The notes beneath the pieces were generated by a model that made no database searches, was not told the origin of the DNA, and saw only the letters and a program-made list of their open reading frames with translations. Shown in pieces: positions 27,327 through 32,954 of a stretch of DNA of 32,954 nucleotides; the first letter of the stretch is position 1; every line of letters begins with the position of its first letter. The translations under genes were made by a program, and so were the position numbers. This stretch comes from Candidatus Iainarchaeum sp. GTDB taxonomy: Archaea > Iainarchaeota > Iainarchaeia > Iainarchaeales > GCA-2688035. The stretch spans positions 1-32,954 of the forward strand of contig JAFCCO010000014.1 in NCBI GenBank assembly GCA_017610175.1, read 5' to 3'.

Positions 27327-29476
27327 TTCCAAAACATCTTGACGGCTACAAGTTTATTAAAGTTGTTGCCGACAGCAAGCGGCCTCTTGAACCTGATTGG
27401 CAGAACACAAAAAACTATTCTATTGATTCTGAAGAGCTGAAAAACCACATTGAATGCGGAGCAAACTATGGTGTTATCGGCGGCAACGGAAAAATAATAA
27501 TTGACATCGACCGCAAGTCGCCCGACTTTGAAGAAGTTGTCAAAGCCGCAAAGACGTTGCCAAAAACTTTTGAGGTAAGCACAGCAAACTTGGGACACCA
27601 CCTTTACTACAACTGCGAAAACGGGAAAGGAACCCGCATGAACAACGAAGCCGGAGAAGTGCGCGCAAAAGGAATGATGGTTGTTGGCCCTGGAAGCAAA
27701 CTTGGAGCAAAAGAATACAAGGTTGTTGCAGACATTCCAGTCGCAACCGTAACAATGGAACAGGTTCGCGAATCATTCAAAAAATGGATTGGGGAAACAA
27801 CTGTTGAAAAAGTTAAAACAAAAAAGCCAACCGACACAACCCGAAGCGGAAAAGAGTGGGGCATCCTATGTAAAATGATTGAAAGTGGAAAAAATAAAGA
27901 GTTCATATTTGAAAAGATGAAAATGTATTCAAAGTGGAGCGAAACGGGTGACAAATATAAAGAACACCAATACAAAAAGGCGTGCGAAAAGATTCAAAGT
28001 AAAAGAGCGTTAAAGCTTGAAGAGATTGAAAACAAGTATGATTTGAAAGACCTTTCCTTAAACGTTATTACAAAAATTGCGTGCAACAAACGTTCGGAAG
28101 CAACCGAGGCAATTGTTGAAGAGATAAAGGCACAGGAACACATTTACACAACACGGGACGATGAAAAGAACGAGGTTTGGATTTACCGCGAAGGCATCTA
28201 CGTTTCCGAAGCAAAAACATTCATTAAAGAAATATGCCGAAAGATACTGGGGAGCGCGTACTCAACTTCCCTGTCAAGCGAAGTCATTGCAAAAATTGAA
28301 ACAGACACCTACATAAACCAGGACGAATTCTTTGAAGTCAAAAACATTGACGTTGTGGTTGTTGAAAATGGGATTCTAAATATTCACACGCGGGAGATGC
28401 GGCCGTTCAACCCTGAAGAAATCTTCTTCAACAAGCTTCCAATAACATATGACTTGGAAGCCGTTTGCCCTGCAACTGAAAAACACTTTGAAACCGTTCT
28501 CAAAAACAAAGAGGACAAGCCGGTAATGGAGGAACTGTTCGGCTACCTACTGCTCAAAGAATACCGCTACGAGAAAGCGTTCATGCTAATTGGAACAGGC
28601 CGAAACGGAAAAGGAAAAACAATGGCCTTAATGAAACGGTTCATTGGAATTGAAAACTGCGCCAGCATTCCATTACAGCAGTTTGAAACAGACAACTTTT
28701 CGCACGGGGAACTATTCAAAAAGATGGCTAACCTTGCCGGGGACGTTGACAACCGAGCGCTAAAGCACACCGGCTCCCTCAAAACGCTGACGGGGCGAGA
28801 TCTAATAAGCGCCGCAAGAAAGTTTCTGCCAAGAGTTCACTTTGTAAACTATGCCAAAATGGTGTTTGCAGCAAACCAGTTGCCAATAACTCACGACATA
28901 ACCCCTGCGTTCTTCATGCGGTGGATTCTGTTAGAGTTTCCGTTTACGTTTTTGACAGAGGAAGAGATTCTGAAAAGAAACCCGGAAGACCGGGAAGGCT
29001 GCAAAGTCAAGGATCCAGAGATTGTTGAAAAGATTACAACGGAGGATGAGTTAAGCGGGCTTTTGAACCTGGCGCTTGACGGCCTCAAAAGGTTGGTGAA
29101 GCAAAAGAACTTCAGCTACACCAAAAGCAATGACGAGGTTAAGACAATGTGGATTAGGAAAAGCGACAGCTTCTCAGCTTTCCTAATGGACGAGGTTGAG
29201 GAAGAGTATGACGCGCGCATTGTAAAGCAGGAGTTGCGCAGGGCCTACTCGATTTACTGCAAAGACCACAAGCTCAAAGGGGTTGGTGACAAATCCATCA
29301 AGTATGTGTTGACTTCAACAATGGGGGTTTCTGAAGAAAGAGAACGTTCAATGGATGATTTAAAGTATTACTGGTGGGGTATTAAGTTCAAAAAGGAAAG
29401 AAAGTTAGGGGATTATTCTTACAAAGAAGTAGTTGATAAACAAAAAAAGATTGTAGGAATTGGACAGGGTGGTTAA
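27323..29476 (+). CDS. Primase-polymerase/D5-type SF3 helicase replication protein (717 aa)
   Basis: The N-terminal archaeo-eukaryotic primase (prim-pol) domain shows YGVIGGNGKIIIDID (catalytic D61/D63), LGHHLYY (90-96) and VRAKGMMVVGPGS (113-125). A linker and D5_N-like region follow. The C-terminal SF3/D5 helicase has Walker A GTGRNGKGKT (424-433), Walker B LAGDVD (471-476), motif C KMVFAANQLP (512-521) and arginine finger R533. This fusion initiates and unwinds DNA in many archaeal viruses and plasmids. ATG 27323 overlaps the nuclease stop; its 3' end is part of a 15-bp inverted repeat. Confidence 0.92.
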   Translation: MIPKHLDGYKFIKVVADSKRPLEPDWQNTKNYSIDSEELKNHIECGANYGVIGGNGKIIIDIDRKSPDFEEVVKAAKTLPKTFEVSTANLGHHLYYNCENGKGTRMNNEAGEVRAKGMMVVGPGSKLGAKEYKVVADIPVATVTMEQVRESFKKWIGETTVEKVKTKKPTDTTRSGKEWGILCKMIESGKNKEFIFEKMKMYSKWSETGDKYKEHQYKKACEKIQSKRALKLEEIENKYDLKDLSLNVITKIACNKRSEATEAIVEEIKAQEHIYTTRDDEKNEVWIYREGIYVSEAKTFIKEICRKILGSAYSTSLSSEVIAKIETDTYINQDEFFEVKNIDVVVVENGILNIHTREMRPFNPEEIFFNKLPITYDLEAVCPATEKHFETVLKNKEDKPVMEELFGYLLLKEYRYEKAFMLIGTGRNGKGKTMALMKRFIGIENCASIPLQQFETDNFSHGELFKKMANLAGDVDNRALKHTGSLKTLTGRDLISAARKFLPRVHFVNYAKMVFAANQLPITHDITPAFFMRWILLEFPFTFLTEEEILKRNPEDREGCKVKDPEIVEKITTEDELSGLLNLALDGLKRLVKQKNFSYTKSNDEVKTMWIRKSDSFSAFLMDEVEEEYDARIVKQELRRAYSIYCKDHKLKGVGDKSIKYVLTSTMGVSEERERSMDDLKYYWWGIKFKKERKLGDYSYKEVVDKQKKIVGIGQGG

Positions 29477-29570
29477 GGTGGATAGGGTGTTTTACCCTAA
29501 AGGAAGAGGTCAGCCCAAAGAGAGGATTGGAAAAAACCTTTTCTCCTACGCCACCCTGTCCAATTTTTTT
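29458..29570. repeat. 15-bp inverted repeat with inner hairpins: candidate origin or terminator RNA
   Basis: AATTGGACAGGGTGG (29458-29472) and its exact complement CCACCCTGTCCAATT (29551-29565) enclose 78 bases, and a T-run to 29570 follows. Inside lie a perfect six-pair hairpin TAGGGT-GTTTT-ACCCTA (29483-29499) and a weaker AGGA...TCCT pair. The left arm overlaps the last codons of the primase-helicase gene. A cruciform near a replication gene suggests an origin; a stem followed by Ts suggests an RNA end. The whole gap 29477-29642 has no ORF that I can support. Confidence 0.65.
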
Positions 29571-29599
29571 GTAGAATGGCTTAAATTGGCAAAACAATA

Positions 29600-29613
29600 G
29601 GTTTATAATAACA
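29600..29613 (+). promoter_or_regulatory. Candidate TATA box for the 29.6-32 kb operon
   Basis: The sequence GGTTTATAATAAC contains TTTATAATA about 35 bases before the SD AGGTGG (29631-29636) of the first gene in the next array. It is the only clear TATA-like site between the inverted repeat and that gene. Confidence 0.4.
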
Positions 29614-29642
29614 ATGATAATAATATGTGTAGGTGGTTTGTG

Positions 29643-29765
29643 TTGAAGTTGAAGTGTTGTTTTTGTGGTGAGTGTTGGAATCCTAAGGTTTCTGTTCCGC
29701 GTGCTTGTCCGATTTGTAAGCGTTATTTTGTTGGTGGTCGTTTGCCGGAAGAGGTTGATGGTTGA
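29643..29765 (+). CDS. Zinc-ribbon protein (40 aa)
   Basis: MKLKCCFCGECWNPKVSVPR followed by ACPICKRYF gives paired CxxC knuckles with the W-x-P-K and P-R-A-C-P context of small archaeal zinc ribbons. TTG 29643 follows AGGTGG by 6 nt. The stop overlaps the next ATG as TGATG. Confidence 0.65.
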   Translation: MKLKCCFCGECWNPKVSVPRACPICKRYFVGGRLPEEVDG

Positions 29766-29983
29766 TGGAATTTTATAATTTAATTTTGTTTGCTTTTGCG
29801 GTGTTGGCTTTTTTTGTTTTGGTGTTTTTTTCAAGTGTGGGTGCTGTGGAAATGGGTGGAATTATTGGGGTTGTTATTTTGATGGGTGGTGCTTCTATTG
29901 CGGTTAATTTTGCTTTTTCTGTTAAGTTGTGGGATAAGTTGAAGTGTATTGAGGAAAAGGTTGAGGAGGCGAAGGGCGAATGA
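29765..29983 (+). CDS. Small two-helix membrane protein with EAKGE tail (72 aa)
   Basis: Two long hydrophobic segments (about residues 5-24 and 29-50) are followed by a charged helix ending EEKVEEAKGE. The last 20 bases (29964-29983) are the repeated junction AGGAGGCGAAGGGCGAATGA. TTG 29762 is an alternative start. No family is recognised. Confidence 0.6.
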   Translation: MEFYNLILFAFAVLAFFVLVFFSSVGAVEMGGIIGVVILMGGASIAVNFAFSVKLWDKLKCIEEKVEEAKGE

Positions 29984-30168
29984 ATGGCAGTTTAACGTTG
30001 GGGCAGTATATTGCGGTTGGTTTGTTGTTTGTTACACTTGGTGGTGTGTTGTATTGGGGTTTTACTTTAGATATTAGGGGTTTGAATGGTGCGTTTGTTT
30101 CATTTGTTCTTTTTTGTGTGTTTGCTTTGATTAGTTCGCCAGATAAAGAGGAGGCGAAGGGCGAATGA
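29980..30168 (+). CDS. Small two-helix membrane protein with EAKGE tail (62 aa)
   Basis: Hydrophobic segments QYIAVGLLFVTLGGVLYWGF and AFVSFVLFCVFALIS are followed directly by PDKEEAKGE. The start overlaps the previous stop and the end repeats the same 20-base junction (30149-30168). Body sequences differ from the neighbours; only the tail is shared. Confidence 0.6.
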   Translation: MNGSLTLGQYIAVGLLFVTLGGVLYWGFTLDIRGLNGAFVSFVLFCVFALISSPDKEEAKGE

Positions 30169-30347
30169 ATGATTTTTTTGTTGCTTGTTTGTTGGTTTTT
30201 GCTGGGGGGGTTGGTTTTTATTTGGGTTGGGGGTGTGGAAGAGTTTCTGCTTTTAAGGAGGCGTTGGGGGTTACTGAGAAGTTTAAGGAACGTTTGGATG
30301 CGATTGTTGAAAGAAAGTCTGCTGAGAAGGAGGCGAAGGGCGAATGA
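30165..30347 (+). CDS. Small single-pass protein with EAKGE tail (60 aa)
   Basis: One N-terminal membrane helix (FFVACLLVFAGGVGFYLGW) is followed by a charged helix (VTEKFKERLDAIVERKSAEK). It resembles a spanin-like or membrane-anchored coiled-coil layout, without any firm link. It ends in the third copy of the junction (30328-30347), overlapping the HNH gene by ATGA. Confidence 0.6.
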   Translation: MNDFFVACLLVFAGGVGFYLGWGCGRVSAFKEALGVTEKFKERLDAIVERKSAEKEAKGE

Positions 30348-31123
30348 GTGGAGAATTGGTTGATTCGTATTACAAAAGGAATAGGGACTCAATTCTCAAA
30401 AAATCAAAAGAGTATAGGAATAAAAATAAAAATAAGATTAACCGCCTTAGAAAAGTATGGAGAGAAAAAAATAAAGAAAAACTTAAATTGCGCGATCGTG
30501 TTTATAGGTTTAAGAACCATTCTAAAAAATTAGAGTCGGATCGGTTGTACCGTCTTTCTCATAAAGAACAAATTGCCGGATATAAAAAAAAGTGGGGTAA
30601 ACAGAATAGGGGGCGCCTTTCATTGAAGGCAAAAAAGTACCGGTTGGAAAATCCTGAGTTGATTAAGAAGCAAGATAAAGAACAATATTTGAAACATCGG
30701 GACAAAAGTAAGGTAAGGCAAAAGGAGTATTATATAAAAAATAAAGAAACGATTTCAAAGAAGAAAAATGTGTATGAGAAGAAACGTTACCATACAGATT
30801 TAAGTTATAATTTAAAAATGAAATTGCACAAGCGTTTGCAGTCCGCATTTAAAGCATATTCAAAAAATGGAAAGGTTGGCCGTGCAAACAAATATGGAAT
30901 AAATTATAAAAAGATAATTGAATATTTGGGCGATTGTCCGGGGCCAAGAGAGCAATACCAAATTGACCACATCATTCCTTTGTCGTTTTTTAATTTTGAT
31001 AATCCTGAAGAGGTCAAGCAGGCTTTTGCTCCTGGAAATCATCAGTGGTTAACTGTTGAAGAGAATAAACGAAAAGGAAGTAAATTGGAGGTTTTTGATG
31101 CAGCGTGCAATTTATTCAATTAA
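30344..31123 (+). CDS. HNH endonuclease with long basic N-terminal helix region (259 aa)
   Basis: The C-terminal third holds an HNH core: YQIDHIIPLSFFNFDNP, then NHQWLTVEENKRKGSK, with the DH pair, the N-H and the E-x-x-x-K-G ending typical of the family. The first ~140 residues are lysine-rich, with repeated K-E/R-Y-x-x-x-N-K units (Y-R-N-K-N-K, Y-R-L-E-N-P, Y-Y-I-K-N-K), as found before many viral HNH domains. It may be a homing-type nuclease or a DNA-processing enzyme. The start GTG/ATG region overlaps the previous gene by ATGA. Confidence 0.85.
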   Translation: MSGELVDSYYKRNRDSILKKSKEYRNKNKNKINRLRKVWREKNKEKLKLRDRVYRFKNHSKKLESDRLYRLSHKEQIAGYKKKWGKQNRGRLSLKAKKYRLENPELIKKQDKEQYLKHRDKSKVRQKEYYIKNKETISKKKNVYEKKRYHTDLSYNLKMKLHKRLQSAFKAYSKNGKVGRANKYGINYKKIIEYLGDCPGPREQYQIDHIIPLSFFNFDNPEEVKQAFAPGNHQWLTVEENKRKGSKLEVFDAACNLFN

Positions 31124-31187
31124 GAATGGTTTAATTTTAGTTACCCCTTCTGAGAGAAAATGTTTTTTGGCGGATTGGCCAGAGTAA
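31098..31187 (+). CDS. Tiny hypothetical protein (29 aa)
   Basis: MQRAIYSIKNGLILVTPSER continues to ADWPE and overlaps the end of the HNH gene. The SD GGAGG lies 6 nt before the ATG, which is nearly ideal. The strand pattern (AIYSIKNGLILVTPS) looks like a beta hairpin. No family is recognised. Confidence 0.45.
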   Translation: MQRAIYSIKNGLILVTPSERKCFLADWPE

Positions 31188-31212
31188 TAATTAAAAAAAA
31201 AGCAAAAAAGCA

Positions 31213-31764
31213 ATGGAGTTGAGAAACAATATGGTAAGTGAAAGCAATAGAGCAGAAGAGCGGAAGGAGGTGCTGGTCGATTTTGATGGCACTTCAAGTA
31301 AGGGTGGTGACTATGAGAAGGTTCGTGTGGCTGATGACAGTTACAAGGGGCAGTTTATGTCTTGCGAGCTTGTTGAGTTGCCTTCTTTTGATAAGAAGTC
31401 TAAGGTAAAGAAGCTGGTGTTTTCGATTGCGTTGGTTGACGTTGAGGACAGGCCGGAGGTTTCTTTGTATGCTAACACAGTTATTTCGAAGGCTTCGAAG
31501 AAGGGTTTTAATAATTCGAAGTTGTTTGATTTGCTTGAGTTGGCTGGTGAGTTGCCGAAGGCTATGGGTTCTGAGTCGGAGTTGGAGAATCTTTTGGGTT
31601 TGAAGACTTGGTTTGAAACCGTGTTTGTGGGTAAGTCTTGCAAGGTTTTGACGCGGACGGTTAACAAGGGTGAGGAGTCGCAGTATTCTTGTGTTGATCG
31701 TGTGTTGTCTTTTGATGACAGGCCGGTTGAAGAGGAAGAGGCGGAGGACAAGGGCGGCAAGTAG
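31213..31764 (+). CDS. Putative ssDNA-binding/recombination protein, phage OB-fold type (183 aa)
   Basis: The body YKGQFMSCELVELP...KKLVFSIALVD, then the helical SKLFDLLELAGELP, the LLGLKTWFETVFVGKSCKVL segment and a final strand Y-S-C-V-D-R-V, follows the order of phage proteins of the DUF669/SSB-like group: an OB-type barrel with a helix. The acidic tail EEEEAEDKGGK is like the C-terminal tip of SSBs. ATG 31213 or 31231 may be the start. It is a likely partner of the primase-helicase. Confidence 0.55.
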   Translation: MELRNNMVSESNRAEERKEVLVDFDGTSSKGGDYEKVRVADDSYKGQFMSCELVELPSFDKKSKVKKLVFSIALVDVEDRPEVSLYANTVISKASKKGFNNSKLFDLLELAGELPKAMGSESELENLLGLKTWFETVFVGKSCKVLTRTVNKGEESQYSCVDRVLSFDDRPVEEEEAEDKGGK

Positions 31765-31895
31765 TTTGCCTTTTTCCTATGTGGTAAGGTTTACAGGTTT
31801 GGGTTTTTGGATTGTTCCTTCCTTTCCTGTTCACCCCACTAAATTTTGTGGGAGCGTGGTTTTGCGTGATTGAGAATTGTAAGGGTGGTTTGTGG

Positions 31896-32045
31896 TTGAC
31901 TACTATGGGTCGTGTTGTTTTGGATAATCATTCTTGTGAGACTTTTGCAGAACCTTTTGACCGAAAGCTTATGTCGGCTGAGGAGTTGACAAAGGGTATT
32001 AGGTTTGAGGAGTTTTTGAAGCGGATGGTGGAAAAGCGTGAGTGA
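31896..32045 (+). CDS. Hypothetical small protein (49 aa)
   Basis: The protein ends with EELTKGIRFEEFLKRMVEKRE, a charged helix, after a short N-terminal part with one cysteine. The frame is open from 31812, but the SD AAGGGTGG (31881-31888) best fits TTG 31896. The 131 bases before it hold only a weak hairpin CCCAC...GTGGG (31835-31852). Confidence 0.5.
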   Translation: MTTMGRVVLDNHSCETFAEPFDRKLMSAEELTKGIRFEEFLKRMVEKRE

Positions 32046-32430
32046 TGTTGTGTCTGTTGTGTTGGACAAGCTGGCAAATGAGTTTTCTACTGAGAGGAAA
32101 ATGACTTGGAAAGAATGGCATAAGTTGAACAAAAGTTATACAACAGATGAACAGTTGATACATGACTTAGAAGATAGTAGAGTAAAGCGTGCTGTTGTTT
32201 TGGCGGTTGCTGAGTGCCGCAAGCGAGAGGGCAAAGAGAGTAATAAAATACCTTTGATGGAACAACAAGCACTTGATGCATTTCCAGACCTTGCAGAAAA
32301 GTGTAGAAAACGTTTGGGTTCGGGGGGCGAAAAGGCACTTTTTGAAGCGGGAACTCCGAAGAGTTCCCTTTCAAAACCTGCACTAAAAAAGGGGGCGAAA
32401 AGCAAAGATGAGAACACCACAGGAAATTAG
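32038..32430 (+). CDS. Hypothetical helical protein (130 aa)
   Basis: A predicted helical domain (WKEWHKLNKSYTTDEQLIHD, KRAVVLAVAECRKREG) leads a flexible, Lys/Ser-rich tail. GTG 32038 overlaps the previous gene, with GGTGG as SD. The 3' end overlaps the next gene by 23 bases. No family is recognised. Confidence 0.6.
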   Translation: MSDVVSVVLDKLANEFSTERKMTWKEWHKLNKSYTTDEQLIHDLEDSRVKRAVVLAVAECRKREGKESNKIPLMEQQALDAFPDLAEKCRKRLGSGGEKALFEAGTPKSSLSKPALKKGAKSKDENTTGN

Positions 32431-32683
32431 GTTTTATCCTTTAGATGTAAAGGACGATGAAGATGGGGGGTTGTGGTTTCGTGTTCCTGCATGGCTTGTT
32501 AGAGCTTTTAAACTGAGGCAAATGAATCTTTGTGGGCGGGTTAAGTTTGTTATTCACAGAAAAAGCAGAGCGCCTATTGAGTTTGACGGGGAAGAGAAAT
32601 GTTTTGGAGAGTATTTTAAAAGAAACTGGAGTGTTAAGCTTAGAAGGGAGAACAGAAGAAAGTCAAGCGGGGGCGGGAAATAA
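32408..32683 (+). CDS. Hypothetical beta-rich basic protein (91 aa)
   Basis: Short strands (IRFYPLDVKDDEDG, LWFRVPAWLVRAF, GRVKFVIHRK) and a basic tail ending SSGGGK suggest a small barrel or AbrB-like fold, but no motif confirms either. The SD GGGGGCG lies 12 nt before ATG 32408. Its end is the exact GGGGGCGGGAAATAAAGATG junction. Confidence 0.6.
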   Translation: MRTPQEIRFYPLDVKDDEDGGLWFRVPAWLVRAFKLRQMNLCGRVKFVIHRKSRAPIEFDGEEKCFGEYFKRNWSVKLRRENRRKSSGGGK

Positions 32684-32685
32684 AG

Positions 32686-32844
32686 ATGGGCAAAAAGAAA
32701 TGGTTTATTGCCATAACTGATGAAATGGTTTTAAAAGTAAGAGAAGATGCTTTTGATTTGCCTAACATATTTCTTAAAAGATGGGAAAAGCAACTAAAAT
32801 TATTAAACAAAAAGAAAGGTAGGGGGGGCGAAGGTAAAAGATGA
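32686..32844 (+). CDS. Tiny basic cassette protein crossing the circle join (52 aa)
   Basis: The ATG follows the exact 20-nt junction, the body reads MGKKKWFIAITDEMVLKVRE, and the end is RGGEGKR. The stop overlaps the zinc-ribbon ATG at 32841, which is base 1 on the circle. No family is recognised. Confidence 0.55.
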   Translation: MGKKKWFIAITDEMVLKVREDAFDLPNIFLKRWEKQLKLLNKKKGRGGEGKR

Positions 32845-32954
32845 CTAAGTGCAAAAACTGCGGGCATGAGATAATTTTTATAGAAAGATGGTGGCACTTA
32901 AGAGCCATTAGACAAACTAAGCAAGGGGAAATGACTGATGTGGCAATTAAATGT
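32841..32954. repeat. Terminal redundancy: exact copy of bases 1-114
   Basis: The last 114 bases are identical to bases 1-114 and in the same orientation, and they cut through the same zinc-ribbon ORF. A direct overlap of this kind is what an assembler leaves when it reads around a circle, giving a unit of 32,840 bp. The gene at 32686-32844 ends inside the repeat and reads continuously into the gene at 1-180. A linear genome with short direct terminal repeats is possible but less likely, because the join falls inside an operon with no disturbance. Confidence 0.93.

Larger units (their letters stand above)
29964..30347 (+). repeat. Three identical 20-nt gene junctions (EAKGE-stop/SD/ATG)
   Basis: AGGAGGCGAAGGGCGAATGA is identical at 29964-29983, 30149-30168 and 30328-30347. 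Each copy codes for (E)EAKGE and the stop of one gene, contains the SD AGGAGG, and carries the ATGA that starts the next gene. The bodies between the copies are unrelated apart from being small membrane proteins. Confidence 0.9.

Noticed and set aside
32841..32954. Terminal repeat as a viral LTR or inverted terminal repeat
   Set aside because: It is a direct copy of the first 114 bases and the genes read across the join, so circular overlap explains it better.

Overview
The window is one complete circular genome with a short overlap at its ends. Bases 32841-32954 repeat bases 1-114 exactly, so the unit length is 32,840 bp. It looks like a virus of an archaeon, most probably spindle-shaped. 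A 73-residue protein with two hydrophobic helices (4609-4830) has the size and layout of the VP1-type major capsid protein of spindle-shaped (fusellovirus-like) archaeal viruses. The genome also carries TATA-box promoters, a TFIIB-type zinc ribbon beside a TBP-like half-domain, an oligosaccharyltransferase-like membrane enzyme, and giant secreted surface proteins with DUF2341/LamG-like regions. That style of surface protein suggests a DPANN or related archaeal host, but this is inference only.

Layout. A rightward block runs from about 25.1 kb through the join to 14.1 kb, and a leftward block from 25.0 kb down to 14.4 kb. They diverge from a regulatory region at 25.0-25.1 kb and converge at 14.15-14.37 kb. 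(1) 25.1-26.7 kb: a chain of very small, mostly ATGA-overlapping genes (zinc ribbons, small membrane proteins). (2) 26.7-29.5 kb: an Sm/SH3-like protein, a half-size PLD-family nuclease and a primase-polymerase/D5-SF3 helicase. It is followed by a 15-bp inverted repeat that may be a replication origin or a structured terminator. (3) 29.6 kb to 1.0 kb across the join: arrays of tiny ORFs joined by repeated 20-nt stop/SD/start junctions, an HNH endonuclease and a putative ssDNA-binding protein. (4) 1.0-4.5 kb: GT2 glycosyltransferase, SAM methyltransferase, GT-C membrane enzyme, zinc ribbons and the TBP-like protein. (5) 4.6-12.0 kb: capsid protein with its own promoter and terminator, a secreted fibre-like protein, unknown morphogenesis genes and a Zot/FtsK-type ATPase. 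(6) 12.1-14.1 kb: catalytic-domain-only tyrosine integrase, two small proteins and the compact STT3/AglB-like enzyme. (7) 14.4-25.0 kb, leftward: virion-type genes, including a 1143-residue protein with an (xSPY)n array, a second capsid-like two-helix protein, a 1293-residue spike candidate and several highly basic small proteins.

How it may work together: primase-helicase, SSB-like protein and nucleases replicate the circle; the integrase may insert it in the host; the TFB/TBP-like pair may redirect host RNA polymerase, perhaps to the two promoters that share a 12-bp upstream element and a TATATATGTAC box; the two capsid-like proteins, surface proteins and ATPase make the particle; and the glycosylation genes may decorate it. 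The convergent region holds a candidate small structured RNA with its own TATA box and poly-T end. Base composition switches strand near 29 kb and near 14.2 kb, roughly opposite points on the circle, consistent with bidirectional replication from near the primase gene.
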